NCBI GenBank assembly: GCA_022385755.1
Contig: MU278348.1
Span: 66,708-130,707, forward strand
Origin: Trametopsis cervina
Taxonomy: Eukaryota > Basidiomycota > Agaricomycetes > Polyporales > Irpicaceae
Direction of reading: 5' to 3'
Length of the DNA stretch: 64,000 bases
Both the position numbers and the translations under genes were made by a program. The notes beneath the pieces were generated by a model that was given only the letters and a program-made list of their open reading frames with translations, was not told the origin of the DNA and did no database searches. Position 1 is the first letter of the stretch. Each line of letters starts with the position of its first letter. Shown in pieces: positions 21,587 through 34,691 of the stretch.

Positions 21587-23563
21587 CTACGAAGATTTGA
21601 TGTGACGCCGCGTCCAGACGAGGTTGATCACCTGGCATAGTAGGTTCACCCATGAAGCCTCCGAGTAGAACAGTTGTTTCTCGGCGTAATACGAGAAAGT
21701 CATCTAGATGGTATTATGAGCGGCTGGACATGAATAAAGTGGAGTTGACGGCGAAGTACCTTCGATGGGTCAGACCTGTCAGGGTAGACGAGTATGGTCT
21801 CCATGTGCTTATCTTGTGTTAGGTAGAACACGACTGACGGCTTTGACTGCTGGTCTGAAATGTGCGAGCCTTGAATGAGAAGACGCACGCGATCGGCGCG
21901 ATTCTCATCAGGCGTCTTAAGGCTTTGTCCGAGCTTCGAATATGCCTCGAAGATGACAAGGATTTTCGGCGTTTTTTTCTTGAAGAGCTGCACGATCGCC
22001 ATGTCAGACCTCGGCGCATACTCATGCGTCCCGAGGTCCGATGTCGACTTGAGCTCGATGCTTTCTTGCCAGGCATAACCGCTAAGAGTGCGCGGCTTGA
22101 TGATTATGACGGCGGGCGGACAGGCGGACGGGACCTACTTGGTGACGAGAATATCTTCGAGACCGAGACTCCTCAAGACCGGCTTGAAAAGTGACTTGAT
22201 CTTGTCCTCAGAGTTTTGAGACGACTCAATAAAATGAGGGGCAGTTGCTTCCGACAGGACTCGCTCAATAGCTTTTGCAACAGCGATGTTCAGGACTGGG
22301 TGTTGAGGCTTGTGCCCGGAATGTACTGAGGCGGGGCCTGTGTGTGTTGGATCCGGCTTGATGTCGTCGATTATTATGAGTTTCTCAGAGATTACAGAAT
22401 GTTGCAATCTCGCTTTCAGCCCGTGTACCTTCCCCAAGCAGCCAGAGTCCTGGAAGCGGGTTAGCACGAACATAACAGTTTGAGGCGAAGAAAGAGTATA
22501 CGAAGTATAGCGGACGCTGAAGACACTCGTACACTTCTCGTGCTTCGGCTGTCTGCAAAACGGTGTTTAAAGATACTGCATGTATCTCGTTTAGGCTGAG
22601 ATCTGATTGGCGAAAGTTTCTCGACACAGAACGTCTCGCCCCCAGGAGAGGGAAGCGGACAAGGAACTGGCGAGGGTTTTTGGAAAGCGCCTGAGCACGC
22701 TTCTCCTCTTGCTTTCGCTCCTTCCGTCTTTTTCGTCTTTCCTTTTGTCGCAGTGTCTCTTTCTCCTCTTTTGTTAGATTTGAGGCGGAGGGCTGTTGTA
22801 GTATATGCGTTCCATCCTGCTTAGCTTGTAGCGAATTATTCTGAGTTTCTATCTTACAGGCGTTAGATATGTGGTGTTTGGGTTTTTTCCGCGTTAAGCC
22901 GCCAGTAGTTCCTTCTGCGGTCTCGATGTCGACCTCGGCGTATTTGCGCTTTGCCTTTAAGCTATGCTCAACCGCGTCGCCAAACTCGACGCTGACGAAT
23001 GAACACTCACTGCAGACGACGGCGATAAGGAAGTGAGGTCAGCATTGCCGGATTCCGGCTCTATTTTGATGACGGTGTCTGCTACCGGTGATGTCACGAC
23101 CAATTGGCTGCAGAAGCGTCAAAGGAATTAATCGAAACAGAGGACGGCCATGCTCACTTCAGATTCACGCGGCGATGTTTTTGCTTTCGCCTAGCCGAGC
23201 ATTTGTAGCACGGGTCTGGGCACACGCTATTCTGTAGGCGTATAGGTGTCAGCTGTTGTAATCACAGATAGTGAGGAAAACGCGCACCCGTGTGCATCCC
23301 TTGACAACGCGACCAAGAATCTTCAAGATCCCGCGAGAGCGCCGACCACCAGTTTGAGATATGGACTGTGCCCCAGAGAAGCCACGGGAGCTTTTGAAGG
23401 GATACTTTTGGGATCCTATGCATATGGACTTGTAGCCACTACGTTCTTCCGGTAAGCAGGTTAAAACCACGTACCACCGGGTGCCAGCATGTCCATTGTG
23501 GACTACGTCACCGAGGATGTGACACTCCCCAGCGCAACGCCCAGAAATTATGGATAGACACAA
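21587..23563 (-). CDS. uncharacterised basic nuclear-type protein
   Basis: Seven exons on minus (23288-23563, 23158-23231, 23011-23107, 22535-22966, 22139-22449, 21760-22081, 21587-21703) join with consistent phase to 542 residues. I do not recognise the family. The N-terminal third holds cysteine clusters (GRCAGECH; NSVCPDPCYKCSARR) that could bind zinc. A lysine/arginine-rich stretch around QKERRKRRKERKQ in the middle looks like a nuclear localisation signal. The C-terminal 250 residues are globular-looking (LIIIDDIKPD, KTPKILVIFEAYSKL, SVVFYLTQDKHMETILVYP). The start is uncertain; another frame at 23508-23750 could add an upstream exon. The acceptor at 22967 is GAG, which is weak. Confidence 0.6.
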
Positions 23564-25328
23564 TGGTCTTTGCGTCCGTAGTCAAGGCAATGGAGACCGC
23601 GGGAAAAGCGTGTATACAGAGTTTTGCATAACGTTGGAGCGCTTGCACCTTCGTTTTGGTGGGTGCGGACTTCAAGCTATTTGTGATCCGAAGCGTCGGC
23701 GCCTGCACGTCGCGTAACAAAGAATATGCTCCGCCTGCTCCAGCATTCAATCAGGCCTGTGCCGACCTCTCGGATCGATTCTAGTCGAACTCAGCACCCA
23801 CCACTATCCAAACGCAACCGTTCCAACGTTATGCAAAACCCTGTAACGCGTTTCCAACTTAACACGCTCATATAAGTCACGTGGCCGCGTAACCGGCGCC
23901 CATCACAACTTTGTGGCGCTGAAAGAAACCCAAATGCAGCACTGTCGCCATCGCACACCTATCACGCGTAGGCACTTACCACCACGTCCGCAAATTTGAC
24001 ACCCGGTACACCCGACCTTGAAGGCGGGTTAGGCAGTCCGAACGCTTGTGGACACAACTCGTGATCAGTTGAAGACCATGAGTAACTTTGCGGACCTCGG
24101 TGCTGCGAAGCTTCTTGCTACTTCCATGCACTTCGTTGGAGCCGAGAGCTGATAGGATTTCTGGTCACCGTGCACACACTTACTGCAGATACGCACTCTT
24201 TTATGCAGCATGTATGTCCTCCAGCGTCTGTATATGATATTAAAGGTTCTGAATAGACGGTTTCAGATATATGTATCCAATTATCGTCCAATTACCGTCA
24301 CTCTGAACTCGTAACTGAATGCACTTGGAAGCCAAATATCCTAAGTTCGATTCGCTCAACATAACTCATGCACGAGCACCGTGCATATTCAAGTACGTTC
24401 CGCCGCTAGTATTTGTAATGTTATCGCTGAGTGAGGATGCTCAGCCTGGATCAGCTTCGCAATGCGTATCGATAGCGATGGCACCGGGAGCGAGTGTATG
24501 TGCTGCAGTGTCACATGGACTCGGGCAAATGTCGCTTATGCTGCATTGCGCTTTGGTAGGGCAGAGTCGCCGGGCGCGACCTGCTACGGCAGTGCTGTGT
24601 TTGACAGAAGTGTGATGTAGGCAGGATCTGCACGTGTGGCCACAATGGATGACCAGAATTCTCCAGCGCTCTCGAACATATGTGTTCGATGTTCTATTTT
24701 AGACAGCTGGCCACATGCACTCAGCTACCAGATGATGCATCGCACCGCGGATATCACCAGATGCACACTAGCAACGCGTGATACGGTAGTGCAGCGACAG
24801 TGTTATTCCGTACTCCGAGGCACCTTGCCTGCATGCGAATCGTATCTGTGCTAAACCATCAGTGCGTCTTCAATCTATGTCGTTATTGTGGCTCGAACCT
24901 GACATTCAATAAGCAGCCTGCGTGGGCGCCATCAAATGATCCGGTTCCCGCTCTCAGGCGCCTACTTGCGGTGGAGCTTCTAAACTACTGCCAACCCCAC
25001 ATGTGATTAAATGATCCTTCGATTATTGCAACACAAGGCGTAGACGATAAGAGGGAATGCAGCCATCTTGCGTAAACCTCTTCTATCTGAACATTGATCG
25101 TACGTCTTTCCATTTGATTCATCCGCACGCTCACAATTCTAGCGAAGCCAGTTTCATGCGGACGTGGATGTCTTGGCCTGCTCATCTCGTGCGTTCAGAC
25201 ACAAAACTCTTGTCTTGGCGAGCCTTCCGTCGCAACTGTCCTCTACACCCTATGCTTCTGCTCTTCTATATCGACATCTCCCATAAGCTAGCTCGAGAAG
25301 GAAAGAATCAGCTATGATAACGCTCAAC
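23564..25328. other. intergenic
   Basis: Short open frames on both strands without family motifs; a 5' exon of the preceding gene cannot be excluded at 23508-23750. Otherwise nothing recognised. Confidence 0.45.
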
Positions 25329-25335
25329 TATAAAA
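25329..25335 (+). promoter_or_regulatory. TATA box of Lys-endopeptidase copy 1
   Basis: TATAAAA 68 bases before the ATG at 25397. Confidence 0.6.
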
Positions 25336-25396
25336 CAGAGGACCAACCAGCAGAACTCCTCAGCCAGCCAAGGTCCTCCGCTCTCCTGCATTCAAA

Positions 25397-26726
25397 ATGT
25401 TCACCACCACTCTCCGCTCTACACTGATCGCCCTCGTGGCCTCTGCGGTCGCCGTCTCGGCTACTCCTGGTCTCACCTTGACACTGTCAGGGGCGGATAA
25501 GGTCGACGGTGTTAACAACCTGAAGATCGTTGCTACCGTTAAGAACACGGGCGACGAGACCTTGAAGCTGCTCAACGACCCTCGTGGAGTCCTCAACAAG
25601 CTCCCCACCGAGGCGTTCCAGATCACCCACGACAACACCGGCGCATCACCTGCGTTCACTGGTGTGAAGGTGAAATATGTGCCCAGCACAGCCGCCAAGA
25701 TCGGCAGCAGCTTCACCGTGCTCGCCCCCGGTGAGGAGACAAGCGTGGTGCATGATCGTGAGTCATTCCAAGGCAATTAATACAGCTATCTGACTGCTGA
25801 CATATGCTCACAGTCAGCACTGCCTTCAACTTCACATCTACCGGACAGGGCAGCTACTCTTTCGCTGCAAAGAACCAGTTCTTCTACGTCGACCCGGAGA
25901 CCAACAGCCCTGTTGAGTTCTTCGCCGACCACCCGCAGGCACACACTGCTGCTATCTCAGGGAAGCTCGCTGTGGCCCGCCCCACCGTTAGCAAGCGGGC
26001 TACGTACACCGGTACGTGCTTCAGAGCTCCTGTCCGTGGGCTAGATAATAATACATATCACCAGGCTGCTCGAGCTCTCAGCAATCGCAGCTCGTTTCTG
26101 CTGCCTCCGCCGCTCAGTCGTACGCTGCCGCTGCATACCAGTACACGTCGACAAACACGGCATCTACCCCCCGTTTCACGACCTGGTTCGGCACATACAC
26201 CAGCGCCCACCACAGCACCATCCTCACCCACTACTCCAACCTGAACGGCAACACATATTCCGGCTACCACTTTGACTGCACGTGCACAGAGTCTGACACA
26301 TACGCTTACGTCTACCCTGACGAGTGAGTTGTTTCTACTCGTTCTGTTTTCTGGTTATCTGAATTATTATATCTTAGTTTCGGACACGTCTACCTCTGCG
26401 GTGCGTTCTGGCAAGCTCCCACAACCGGCACCGACTCCAAGGGCGGAACCCTCATCCACGAGGTCAGGTCTCAGACCCCAGGATGCGTGTGACTACACTA
26501 ACAAGTGATATAACGTTTACAGAGCAGCCACTTCACCAAGAACGCTGGTACTCAGGATTACGTCTACGGCCAGAGCGCAGCGAAGAGCTTGGCCAAGAGC
26601 AACTCAGCAGAGGCCATTGAGAACGCTGACAACCATGAGGTACGTCTGTGCCTCGCATCTCGTAACATTTGTTACTGACCACGGTGATGACAGTACTACG
26701 CTGAGAACAACCCCGCTCAATCGTAA
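25397..26726 (+). CDS. peptidyl-Lys metalloendopeptidase (M35), copy 1
   Basis: Six exons (25397-25757, 25814-26011, 26065-26323, 26378-26462, 26523-26639, 26694-26726) give 350 residues. A signal peptide (ALVASAVAVSA) and a propeptide of about 160 residues end at a Kex2-like KR before ATYTGCSSS. The mature domain has the M35 aspzincin signature: HESSH for zinc, then GTQDYVYG supplying the aspartate ligand, and cysteines in FDCTCT and YLCGAFW. This is the secreted protease family that cleaves before lysine, known from Grifola and Pleurotus. The HExxH motif is split by intron 4 (HE|SSH). It converges on a paralogue 111 bases away. Confidence 0.93.
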
Positions 26727-26837
26727 GCTGCGAGATAGGGAACAAAACATTCTTGTATCATTTAGGAACGCTGTCGACTACGAATGTATTTTATTGCTTT
26801 GGTGTGCGCTCGTAAACGTAAATATACACACATTCTT

Positions 26838-28219
26838 CTAGGACAGAACTGGGTTGTTCTCTGCGAAATACTAAGGCCAGGTCAATATCTATCCACAAGC
26901 TGTTCGGGGAAATACGCACCTCGTGGTTATCCGCGTTGTTGATAGCTTCGGTGGGATTGGATTGAGCCAAGCCCATAGCATCGGTCTGTCCATATACGTA
27001 ATCCTGAGTACCCGCATTCTGGATGAAATGCGTGCTCTACAGTCGTGAGTAATAAGCCATATGCATGGGCTTAGATTAAAAAATCTGGATGCCGTACCTC
27101 GTGTATCAACGTGCCACCTTGGGAGTCAGTGCCGGTAACGGGTGCCTGCCAAAAAGCGCCACAAACTGTAACCTTGCCAAATCTATACATATGTAATGCA
27201 TCTCGGTATGAGCGCCTCAACAAAGAAAAGAAAGAAATACGAACACATCCGGACGCACGTAGGCGTATACTCCGGAGTCGGTGCACGTGCAGTCGAACGA
27301 GTACGAAGCGTAGGAGTTGTTGTTGAGGTTGGTAAAATGCGTGAGGACGGTGGTGCGATCTGCGGCGGAGAACTTGCCGAACCAGGTCGTAAAGCGCGGC
27401 GTCGAGGCGGTATGGGTTTGTAAATAGTTGAATGAAGCGGCGGCGTACGATTGAGCAGCGGCGGCGGCGGCAGTAATTGTGCTTTGCTCATTGACCCCGC
27501 AGCCTATGGAAGGACATATGAATCTAATGAAAATGGTGTGCATTTATCTACATACCTGTGTATGTCTCGCGTTTGGTTTGAGTGGGACGCGGAACTGTCA
27601 ACTCTCCGGAGATGGCTAGCACGTGGGGTTGAACATCCTTCGCGATCAGGTTGGCTGGGGTTCCAGATGATGGATCAATGAATGAGAAGCTTCGAGCGCC
27701 TGCGACCGTGTAGGTACCCTCCCCCGATGTAGCAAAGTCGTACGCTTCGCTGACTGGTCACAGGTCAGCCCACGTACTGATCCCATAATAGATGAATGCT
27801 ACAAACGGTCATGCTCGACGCTAATCGATTCTCCGGGCGCGAGCACGGTGAATGCATCGTCCTTTCCGATACGGATGGCAACTTCAGGTACGTATTTGAC
27901 CTAAATAAATATAAGAAAGGTCATGGAAAGGAGAGGAAGCTCTCACCTTGACACCGGTAAATGTCGGAGATGCGCCAGTGTCTTGATGAGCGATTTCGAA
28001 CGTCTCAGTAGGGAATTTCGACAAAGGGCCGCGAGGGTCATTGAGGAGTTTGAGTATATCATCGCCAGTATTTGTGACGGTGGCGGTAACCTTCAAGTTG
28101 CTCACACCGCTCACCTTCTGCGCACCAGAGAGCTTTAACGAAAGCCCGGGTGCCGCAGAGGCTGACCACACGGAACCAAACAGGACCAAGAGCGAAGAGC
28201 GAGCAAGAGGGACAAACAT
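26838..28219 (-). CDS. peptidyl-Lys metalloendopeptidase (M35), copy 2
   Basis: Seven exons on minus (27947-28219, 27807-27900, 27556-27753, 27245-27503, 27098-27182, 26920-27036, 26838-26870) give 352 residues. Exons 3-7 have exactly the lengths of exons 2-6 in copy 1 (198, 259, 85, 117, 33). It has a signal peptide, a propeptide ending at KR before ETYTGC, zinc motif HESTH, and GTQDYVYG. Copy 2 has one additional intron in the propeptide at VK|VKYVP, and two non-consensus donors (GTTTGT after the propeptide exon, GTTCGT before FGKV). Substitutions near the active site (VTVCGAFW for VYLCGAFW) may alter activity. Probably secreted, with the same lysine specificity. Confidence 0.9.
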
Positions 28220-28979
28220 TGCTTGAGCAAGTGAGGAGACGTTGTGAGATACGACAGACCCACGAGCTTTAATATAGACCTGGGCACCTTCGGCACAGAT
28301 GGCATATCCGCGCTGATCAAACTGCAGGAGACATTGAGGACCTGTAAGGACGGCCCAGAGGCGGAGAAAGTTGAACATGAGTTACCTACTGCGATGTAGG
28401 CCGACTATCTGCCTGCTCCGATGGCTGAGTACCCGTGGTCACATCCGCGTTCGATGATTGTCAGAAATGCCTAGTTTGGTCAGTTGTTCACAAGCTCAAC
28501 ATATTCTTGACGGTCACCAGCGTCACTTTGCTGCATCCTGACGATGCAAGACGTCTGCAACCTCGTGGAAAGCTTACGGAGCTGGACGTAGAGCGTATCA
28601 ACCCCGGTGGAGCGAAGGACCCGCATGCCATCGTTCGACGAGCTTGACGCGAGGATATGAATAGAGAACGCGGAGGTTTGAGCATACACGTATGGACGTT
28701 GGACACAAGACCTGATCATGCTTATCATGCTGCGTAAGAGTAGCTACACCAGGTCAGTTATAGTTGGATGGGATGAAGGTACCGAGCTGTAGTGCTGGAC
28801 GGTAGAGTTGATGGTCAATTTCATGACGGCCATGATTGTCGCGATTCGGCACTGGCACGTGATCGTTCATCTCGCGCATGGGCGCCATCAATCTGCACGC
28901 GTTCCTTGCACCGTGTAATCCTCTTTCACAACGCAATCCGGACCAGCAATCAGAAACGTCTGCAAAGGCTTCGTTTGCA
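28220..28979. other. divergent promoter region
   Basis: 760 bases between the divergent Lys-endopeptidase copy 2 and SMC4. Short frames only; no gene recognised. An in-frame ATG at 28878 could extend SMC4 by 34 residues. Confidence 0.5.
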
Positions 28980-31900
28980 ATGCCTCCAAGGAGGTCCAGT
29001 CGTACTCGAGCATCAGTGGAACCGCCCGCTGCGCCTTCCACCAAGCGCAAACGCCCTCTTCATGACGCGAACCAAGTAAATGATACGGACACGGACGTAA
29101 AGGCCACAGTGAAGGCGACGAGAGGTTCTCGCGCTTCTCGACGTGTCCTTGAAGATGTTAAAGAGTCGGAGGAAGAGCAGGAAGATACTGATTCGCCGCC
29201 CGTAAAGAAGTCGCGTCCTTCGCTGGAGAACGAATCCGTTGCGCCTGAGTCCGATGAAGAGCAGGACCCAAAGCCTACAAGGCCTCGCAGAAGTGCCGGA
29301 AAGAAAGAAACTGCTGGTCTATCTGTACCTACACGTGGAGGACGACGAGCCGTAAAGCAAGAAGTCGAGGAGGAGATCATTGCATCATCGTCGTCAGAGG
29401 AAGAAGAAGTCGTAAAGCCACGCTCATCTGGTCGGAGGGCCGCCAAGCGAGTGGATCAGTCCTCTGACGAGGAATTTGTGGAGACGAAGCCAGTAAGAGG
29501 CGGGAGAAACGGCTCAGCATCCCGCGGTGGCGCGACAAGGGGGCGACGTGGAAAGTCTTCAGCCCCTGCCCGACCGTCTTCTACAAAGAGCAAGAGGGCC
29601 GCATCAGTTGTTTCAGCGGTAGATTCAGAGGCGGCTGCGGGTGCCGGGGAAGACGGAGAGGAATCTGATACATTGTCCTACGCAGAGCCCAAGGCGAATC
29701 CTTCAACTGTATCTCGCGCAAGGACAACACCGACGGCGCCGGTGATAGCAGAAGAAGACGAGGAAGAGGGCTCACTTTTAGAACCAGAAGTTGCTCGGTC
29801 TCCTACACCAAAACCACAAGTACAACCAGTCGCTCACATAGAGCCTCAGGGTCCGACATCGCGTCTTGTGATCCATAAGATGGTTCTGGTAAATTTCAAG
29901 AGTTATGCTGGGCGGCAGGAAATTGGTCCTTTCCATAAGGTGAGCCATCACTTGATTACTTCTAAGCGCACTGCTCAGTATCCCAAAGTCATTCTCCTCA
30001 ATCGTCGGACCAAATGGCTCCGGGAAATCGAACACTATCGACGCCCTCTTGTTCGTATTCGGATACCGCGCGTCCAAGATGCGACAGGGAAAGTTATCAG
30101 AACTCATCCACAATTCCGCTCGTTATCCAGACCTTGACGACTGTAGTGTTGAAGTACATTTCCGGGAGATTATCGACCTTGTGAAGCATATTTGTGTCTG
30201 ATGCTTAGTCGTGTACTCACCCTTGTTATCTCGCTTAGCCTGGCCCCGATGATTTTGAAGTCGTTCCCGATTCCCAGTTGGTTGTCACCAGAACAGCTTA
30301 CAAGAACAACAGTAGCAAATACACAATCAACAGTCGGCAGAGTAACTACAAGGAAGTCCAGACGCTTCTCAAAGGACGAGGGATAGACCTGGATCACAAC
30401 AGATTCCTGATCTTGCAGGTGAGCCCTTCGTGTTATCTGGAAGGCGTCTGTGTCAACATTTATTGCAGGGTGAGGTCGAATCTATCGCGCAGATGAAGCC
30501 TAAGGCGCCAAATGAGCACGAGGATGGTTTGCTGGAATACCTGGAAGACATCATTGGGACTGCACAATACAAAGAACCGATCGAGACAGCGATGAAAGTG
30601 GTCGAAGAGCTAAACGAGGAGCGCGCAGAGAAGATGACCAGGCTCAAGATTGTGGAACGTGAACGTGACGCCCTAGAGAAGGAGAAGAAGGAAGCCGAAG
30701 ATTATCTGAGACTTCAAAACGAACATGTCAGGGCCTTGTCGAGGTTATGGCAATGGTACGTTTGGAAATGTCTTGAGAACGAAGAAGCATTCAACAAGTC
30801 CATCGTACGTTGGCTTTTCTCATGACGCCCACCTCAAATGAACTCTGTCACAGACCAATGCCGAGAACGAGCTGAAGGAAGAAACCGAGCGCAACCAAGA
30901 TGACATCACACACTTGGCAATGCTGGAAAAGCACTACAAAGAGCGCTGCGAGGTTTACGAGGTTAGTTATGCCCAGTCTGACTATGACGTTCGATGCTCA
31001 TGAAACCTGTAGGAAGTCAAAAAGGCCGCAGCTGAGGTTGTCAAGGAGCTCGCGAGTAACGAGAAACGGCAAGTCGGTCTGGAGGAGCGTCGGAAGCACA
31101 CCAAGAGTAAAGCGAAGAAGCTCGAGAAGTCCTTGAAGGATGTACGAACCATAAGCCCTTTCTTTTGTCTCTATTGATCTGGTTTCTCTAGGACGAGCAC
31201 TCCAAAGCTGAAGCATCGCGGGCGATCACGGATAATCAAGACAAGATGCAGAGGGAACGGAAGAAGCTGGAGAACTTTGAGGCGTCCCTTGCGCAGGAAG
31301 AAAAACTCCTGGAACAGATCCGTGATAGCTTGAAAGGTGAGGCAGTCGACGATGTCGTGTGACCCACTGTACTCACAAATGCGGTGTGTAGACAAGACCC
31401 AGGTATATCACGACCAAATCGAGGTGAAACAGAGAGAACTCCAACCGTGGACCGCCAAAATCAACAAGACAAAAGCTGAGATCAACGTAGCGCAGAGCGA
31501 GCGAGAAATGCTAGCTAAGAAGGCGGAAGCTGCTAAGGCTGCGCTTGATGAGGCAAAACAGACACTCGAACAGATGCAAGAAGATCACCAGGCGAAGGTC
31601 AGCAGATCTATATTTTTGTTTCTGAGACGGCCTACAAGTCTAACGAAAACTAGGCTTCAGAGCTAGAGGAGTTGAACGCTCAGCGTCAGAGCAAAGTGCA
31701 AGAGCTGAGGAACCAGCAACGCAGACATCAGGTTTGGCTTTTCTCTGCCGCTGGTGGCTCGCTACTGACTCTTCCCAGGAAATCCAAGGGCGCGTACAGG
31801 AACTGCGTAATAAGGCTTCGTCATCACGGCAGAGGGTCGATGAAGCGAAATCATCACAAGCCGCTAATACAAGTCAAGGCAAGGTGCTAGAGACTCTTAC

Positions 31901-34636
31901 AAGACTACGCAGTGCCGGTAGGATTTCAGGCTTCCATGTTGGTGATGACAAATGCACGATATTTGACCGGTGCTGACGTATGCGTAGGGTCGATTGGGCA
32001 GTCTAGGCACGATTCCCGACAAGTACGATATAGCTGTGTCGACCGCATGTGGGGCTCTGAACAACATGGTGGTCGATACCGTCGAGCAGGGTCAAGCTTG
32101 CATCGAATATTTGAGAAAACAGAACGTTGGACGTGCTTCCTTCATGGTGCTCGATAAGTTGTCCTCTCGCGGCATGGACAAAATCCAAACGCCGGAGAAT
32201 GTTCCTCGCTTGTTTGATCTCATCAAACCCAAGGAGCCTCGCTTTGCCGCTGCATTCTACAAAGGTGTAGGAGACACGGTAGTAGCAGAAAACCTCGACC
32301 AAGCCAACCGTATTGCCTTCGGTGGCCAACGTCGATGGCGTGTCGTCACACTTGCCGGGCAAATGATCGAGTCCTCAGGAGCGATGTCGGGTGGTGGTAA
32401 CTCCGTTGCCAAAGGTAAAATGAGCTCAAAGCTCACCTCAGACGCGGTATCTCCCGAGACACTCCGGCAATATGAACAAGATAGCGAGACGGCGCAACGG
32501 GAGCTGGAAGAAATCCTACGACAAGTACGCGAGCTGGAAGCTACCTTGGACGATTTAAACAGGGCTGGGCCTCAGATCGATGTTGCGATCCAGAAGGTGA
32601 ATCTCGACATTCAAACGGGCACAAAGCGTATCACAGAAGCAGAGAAGCGCTACCGTGAACTTAAGTAAGCACCTTGCTCGTTCGATAGGATCTACCCTTC
32701 CTTACCTGTTTTTTTAAGGGCTAAAACAAAGCCCGACTCTGGCGATGTCGCGAGGATGAATGTACTAGACGCAGAGATTGACGCTGCCACCTCAAAGCTA
32801 GAGGAACTAGAGGAGGGAAAGTCTGCCATTGATGACGAACTCAAGCGTCTCGAAAAGAAGATTATCGACGTTGGCGGTGCTCGACTCCTTACTCAGAAAT
32901 CCAAAGTTGATGGTATCCGACTGCACATCAATCTAGCTAATGACGAAATTACCAAAGCAGAGGTGGCAAAAGCCAAGGCTGAAAAGGACGTCAAAAAGTT
33001 GGAGTCGGTCATTACCACCAATAGCTCTAGTCTGGAGGAGGTTCAGGAAGATTTACAAAAACTGGAAGAGGAGTTGAGCGATTGCATTCAATACGTCGAG
33101 GATATCCGCTCCAAAGTCGCCGACGCTCAAGCCGCCGCTGAAAACTCGAAGGATGACTTGGACAACTTGAAGAGTGAACTAGACGAGAAGACAGAGGAGA
33201 TTCAGGCCTTCAGGGCCAAGGAGGTTTGTCCGTGTGCTTGATTCATTCTGCACAATATTAATTGGGCCTTCAGATGGAGCTCAAGCAGCAACTGGCCGAT
33301 GTCAAGAAGGAAGCCGCTGACAATGAGCAGGCGCTTCAGCACTGGCAGAAGCAGCATGACAATTTGCAACTTGAGGACGTCGAGTAAGTTCCAAGGCCAA
33401 TTCCCGCGTATGATGCGATTAATGGTGTATACCAGTGACGACGACGAGGACGAGGAACCTTCTGGCGATCCTGAGGCGGCAGTACCGGAAGGTGAAGACA
33501 CCAGCGCTGAACCGGGCGTGAACCCTCCTGCAAAACGTCGATCTGAGCATGCAGCAACACAAGAGCTGTACATCTACTCGGCCGCCGAGCTTGCTACTTT
33601 CAAGAAGCGAGAGCTGGTCGCAGATACCGAATTCCTTGATGGTATAGCATGAATCCAACCGTCATCACTCCTTGACTCACATTCTTCAACGCAGAGAAAC
33701 GTAAGAACGCTAAGCCCAACCTGGGGGTCTTGAAGGACTATAAGAAGCGCGAGGAAGAGTTCCTGCGCCGCGCAAGCGATCTAGATAAGGTCAACGAACG
33801 GAGAGACGCAGAGAAGCAGCAGCACGACGCTTTGTGTAAGCGCAGGCTGGACGAGTTCATGACAGGTTTCAACACGATCTCGTTGAAGCTCAAAGAAATG
33901 TATCAGGTACGCAAAATGCTACTGATGAATATCGATGACAACCTCATGTGATGTTCCAGATGATCACTTTGGGAGGAAACGCTGAGCTGGAGCTCGTTGA
34001 CAGCATGGATCCGTTTTCAGAAGGTATCATCTTCAGCGTGATGCCTCCAAAGAAAAGCTGGAAGAACATATCGAACCTTTCCGGAGGGGAGAAGGTATGT
34101 GGATCGCCCCTGCAGTGAGAACGGTAGTAACTGAGTCCTTCTAGACCTTGAGTTCTCTTGCTCTTGTATTTGCACTTCACGTATACAAGGTATGTCAACC
34201 CATCATCTTTCAGGATGATCTGCTTACACACCGTACTGTGCGCAGCCGACACCGTTGTATTTTATGGATGAGATCGATGCAGCCCTGGACTTCCGGAATG
34301 TTTCCATCGTTGCCAATTACATCAAGGACCGTACCAAAAACGCACAGTTTATAATCATATCCCTTCGGTGAGCAACGACTATTTCTCGCTTGCGGATGGT
34401 TCTGACCGTCCGCTGTACAGCAACGACATGTTCGAGCTCAGTCATAGACTTATCGGCATTTACAAAACCTCCAACGCTACAAGAAGTAAGATCCTGTTCA
34501 ATCGCATCCGCATCATGCTGATACTCTCATAGGTATCTCTATCGATAATCATTCTCTACACGTCGCTCCTCATAGCGCCCGATTACCGGTGCATCCTATT
34601 CCGTCTCCTGCCTCTGTCACTAGTGTAGTCTCGTAG
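28980..34636 (+). CDS. SMC4: condensin subunit SMC4
   Basis: Twenty exons joined in phase give 1557 residues: first exon 28980-29939, then 29989-30180, 30239-30418, 30469-30804, through to 34533-34636. About 300 disordered, charged N-terminal residues precede the ATPase head (VLVNFKSYAGRQEIGPF; Walker A GPNGSGKSN). Long coiled coils flank a hinge starting at GRLGSLGTIPDKYDIAVS. The signature LSGGEK and Walker B LYFMDEIDAALD complete the head. SMC4 pairs with SMC2 in condensin, which compacts mitotic chromosomes. Walker A follows an AAAG acceptor at 29988. I chose the ATG at 28980 because it starts the basic PPRRSSRTR region; an upstream in-frame ATG exists. The tail after the head is 30 residues longer than the motif requires. 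Confidence 0.96.
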
Positions 34637-34691
34637 TGGGTTCATTCGGATATCATAGTATATGTATCGCCTATCTGTATTGTAATGTTGA

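Noticed and set aside
24330..24350. GTTCGATTC word resembling a tRNA B box
   Set aside because: No A box or cloverleaf-forming arms nearby.
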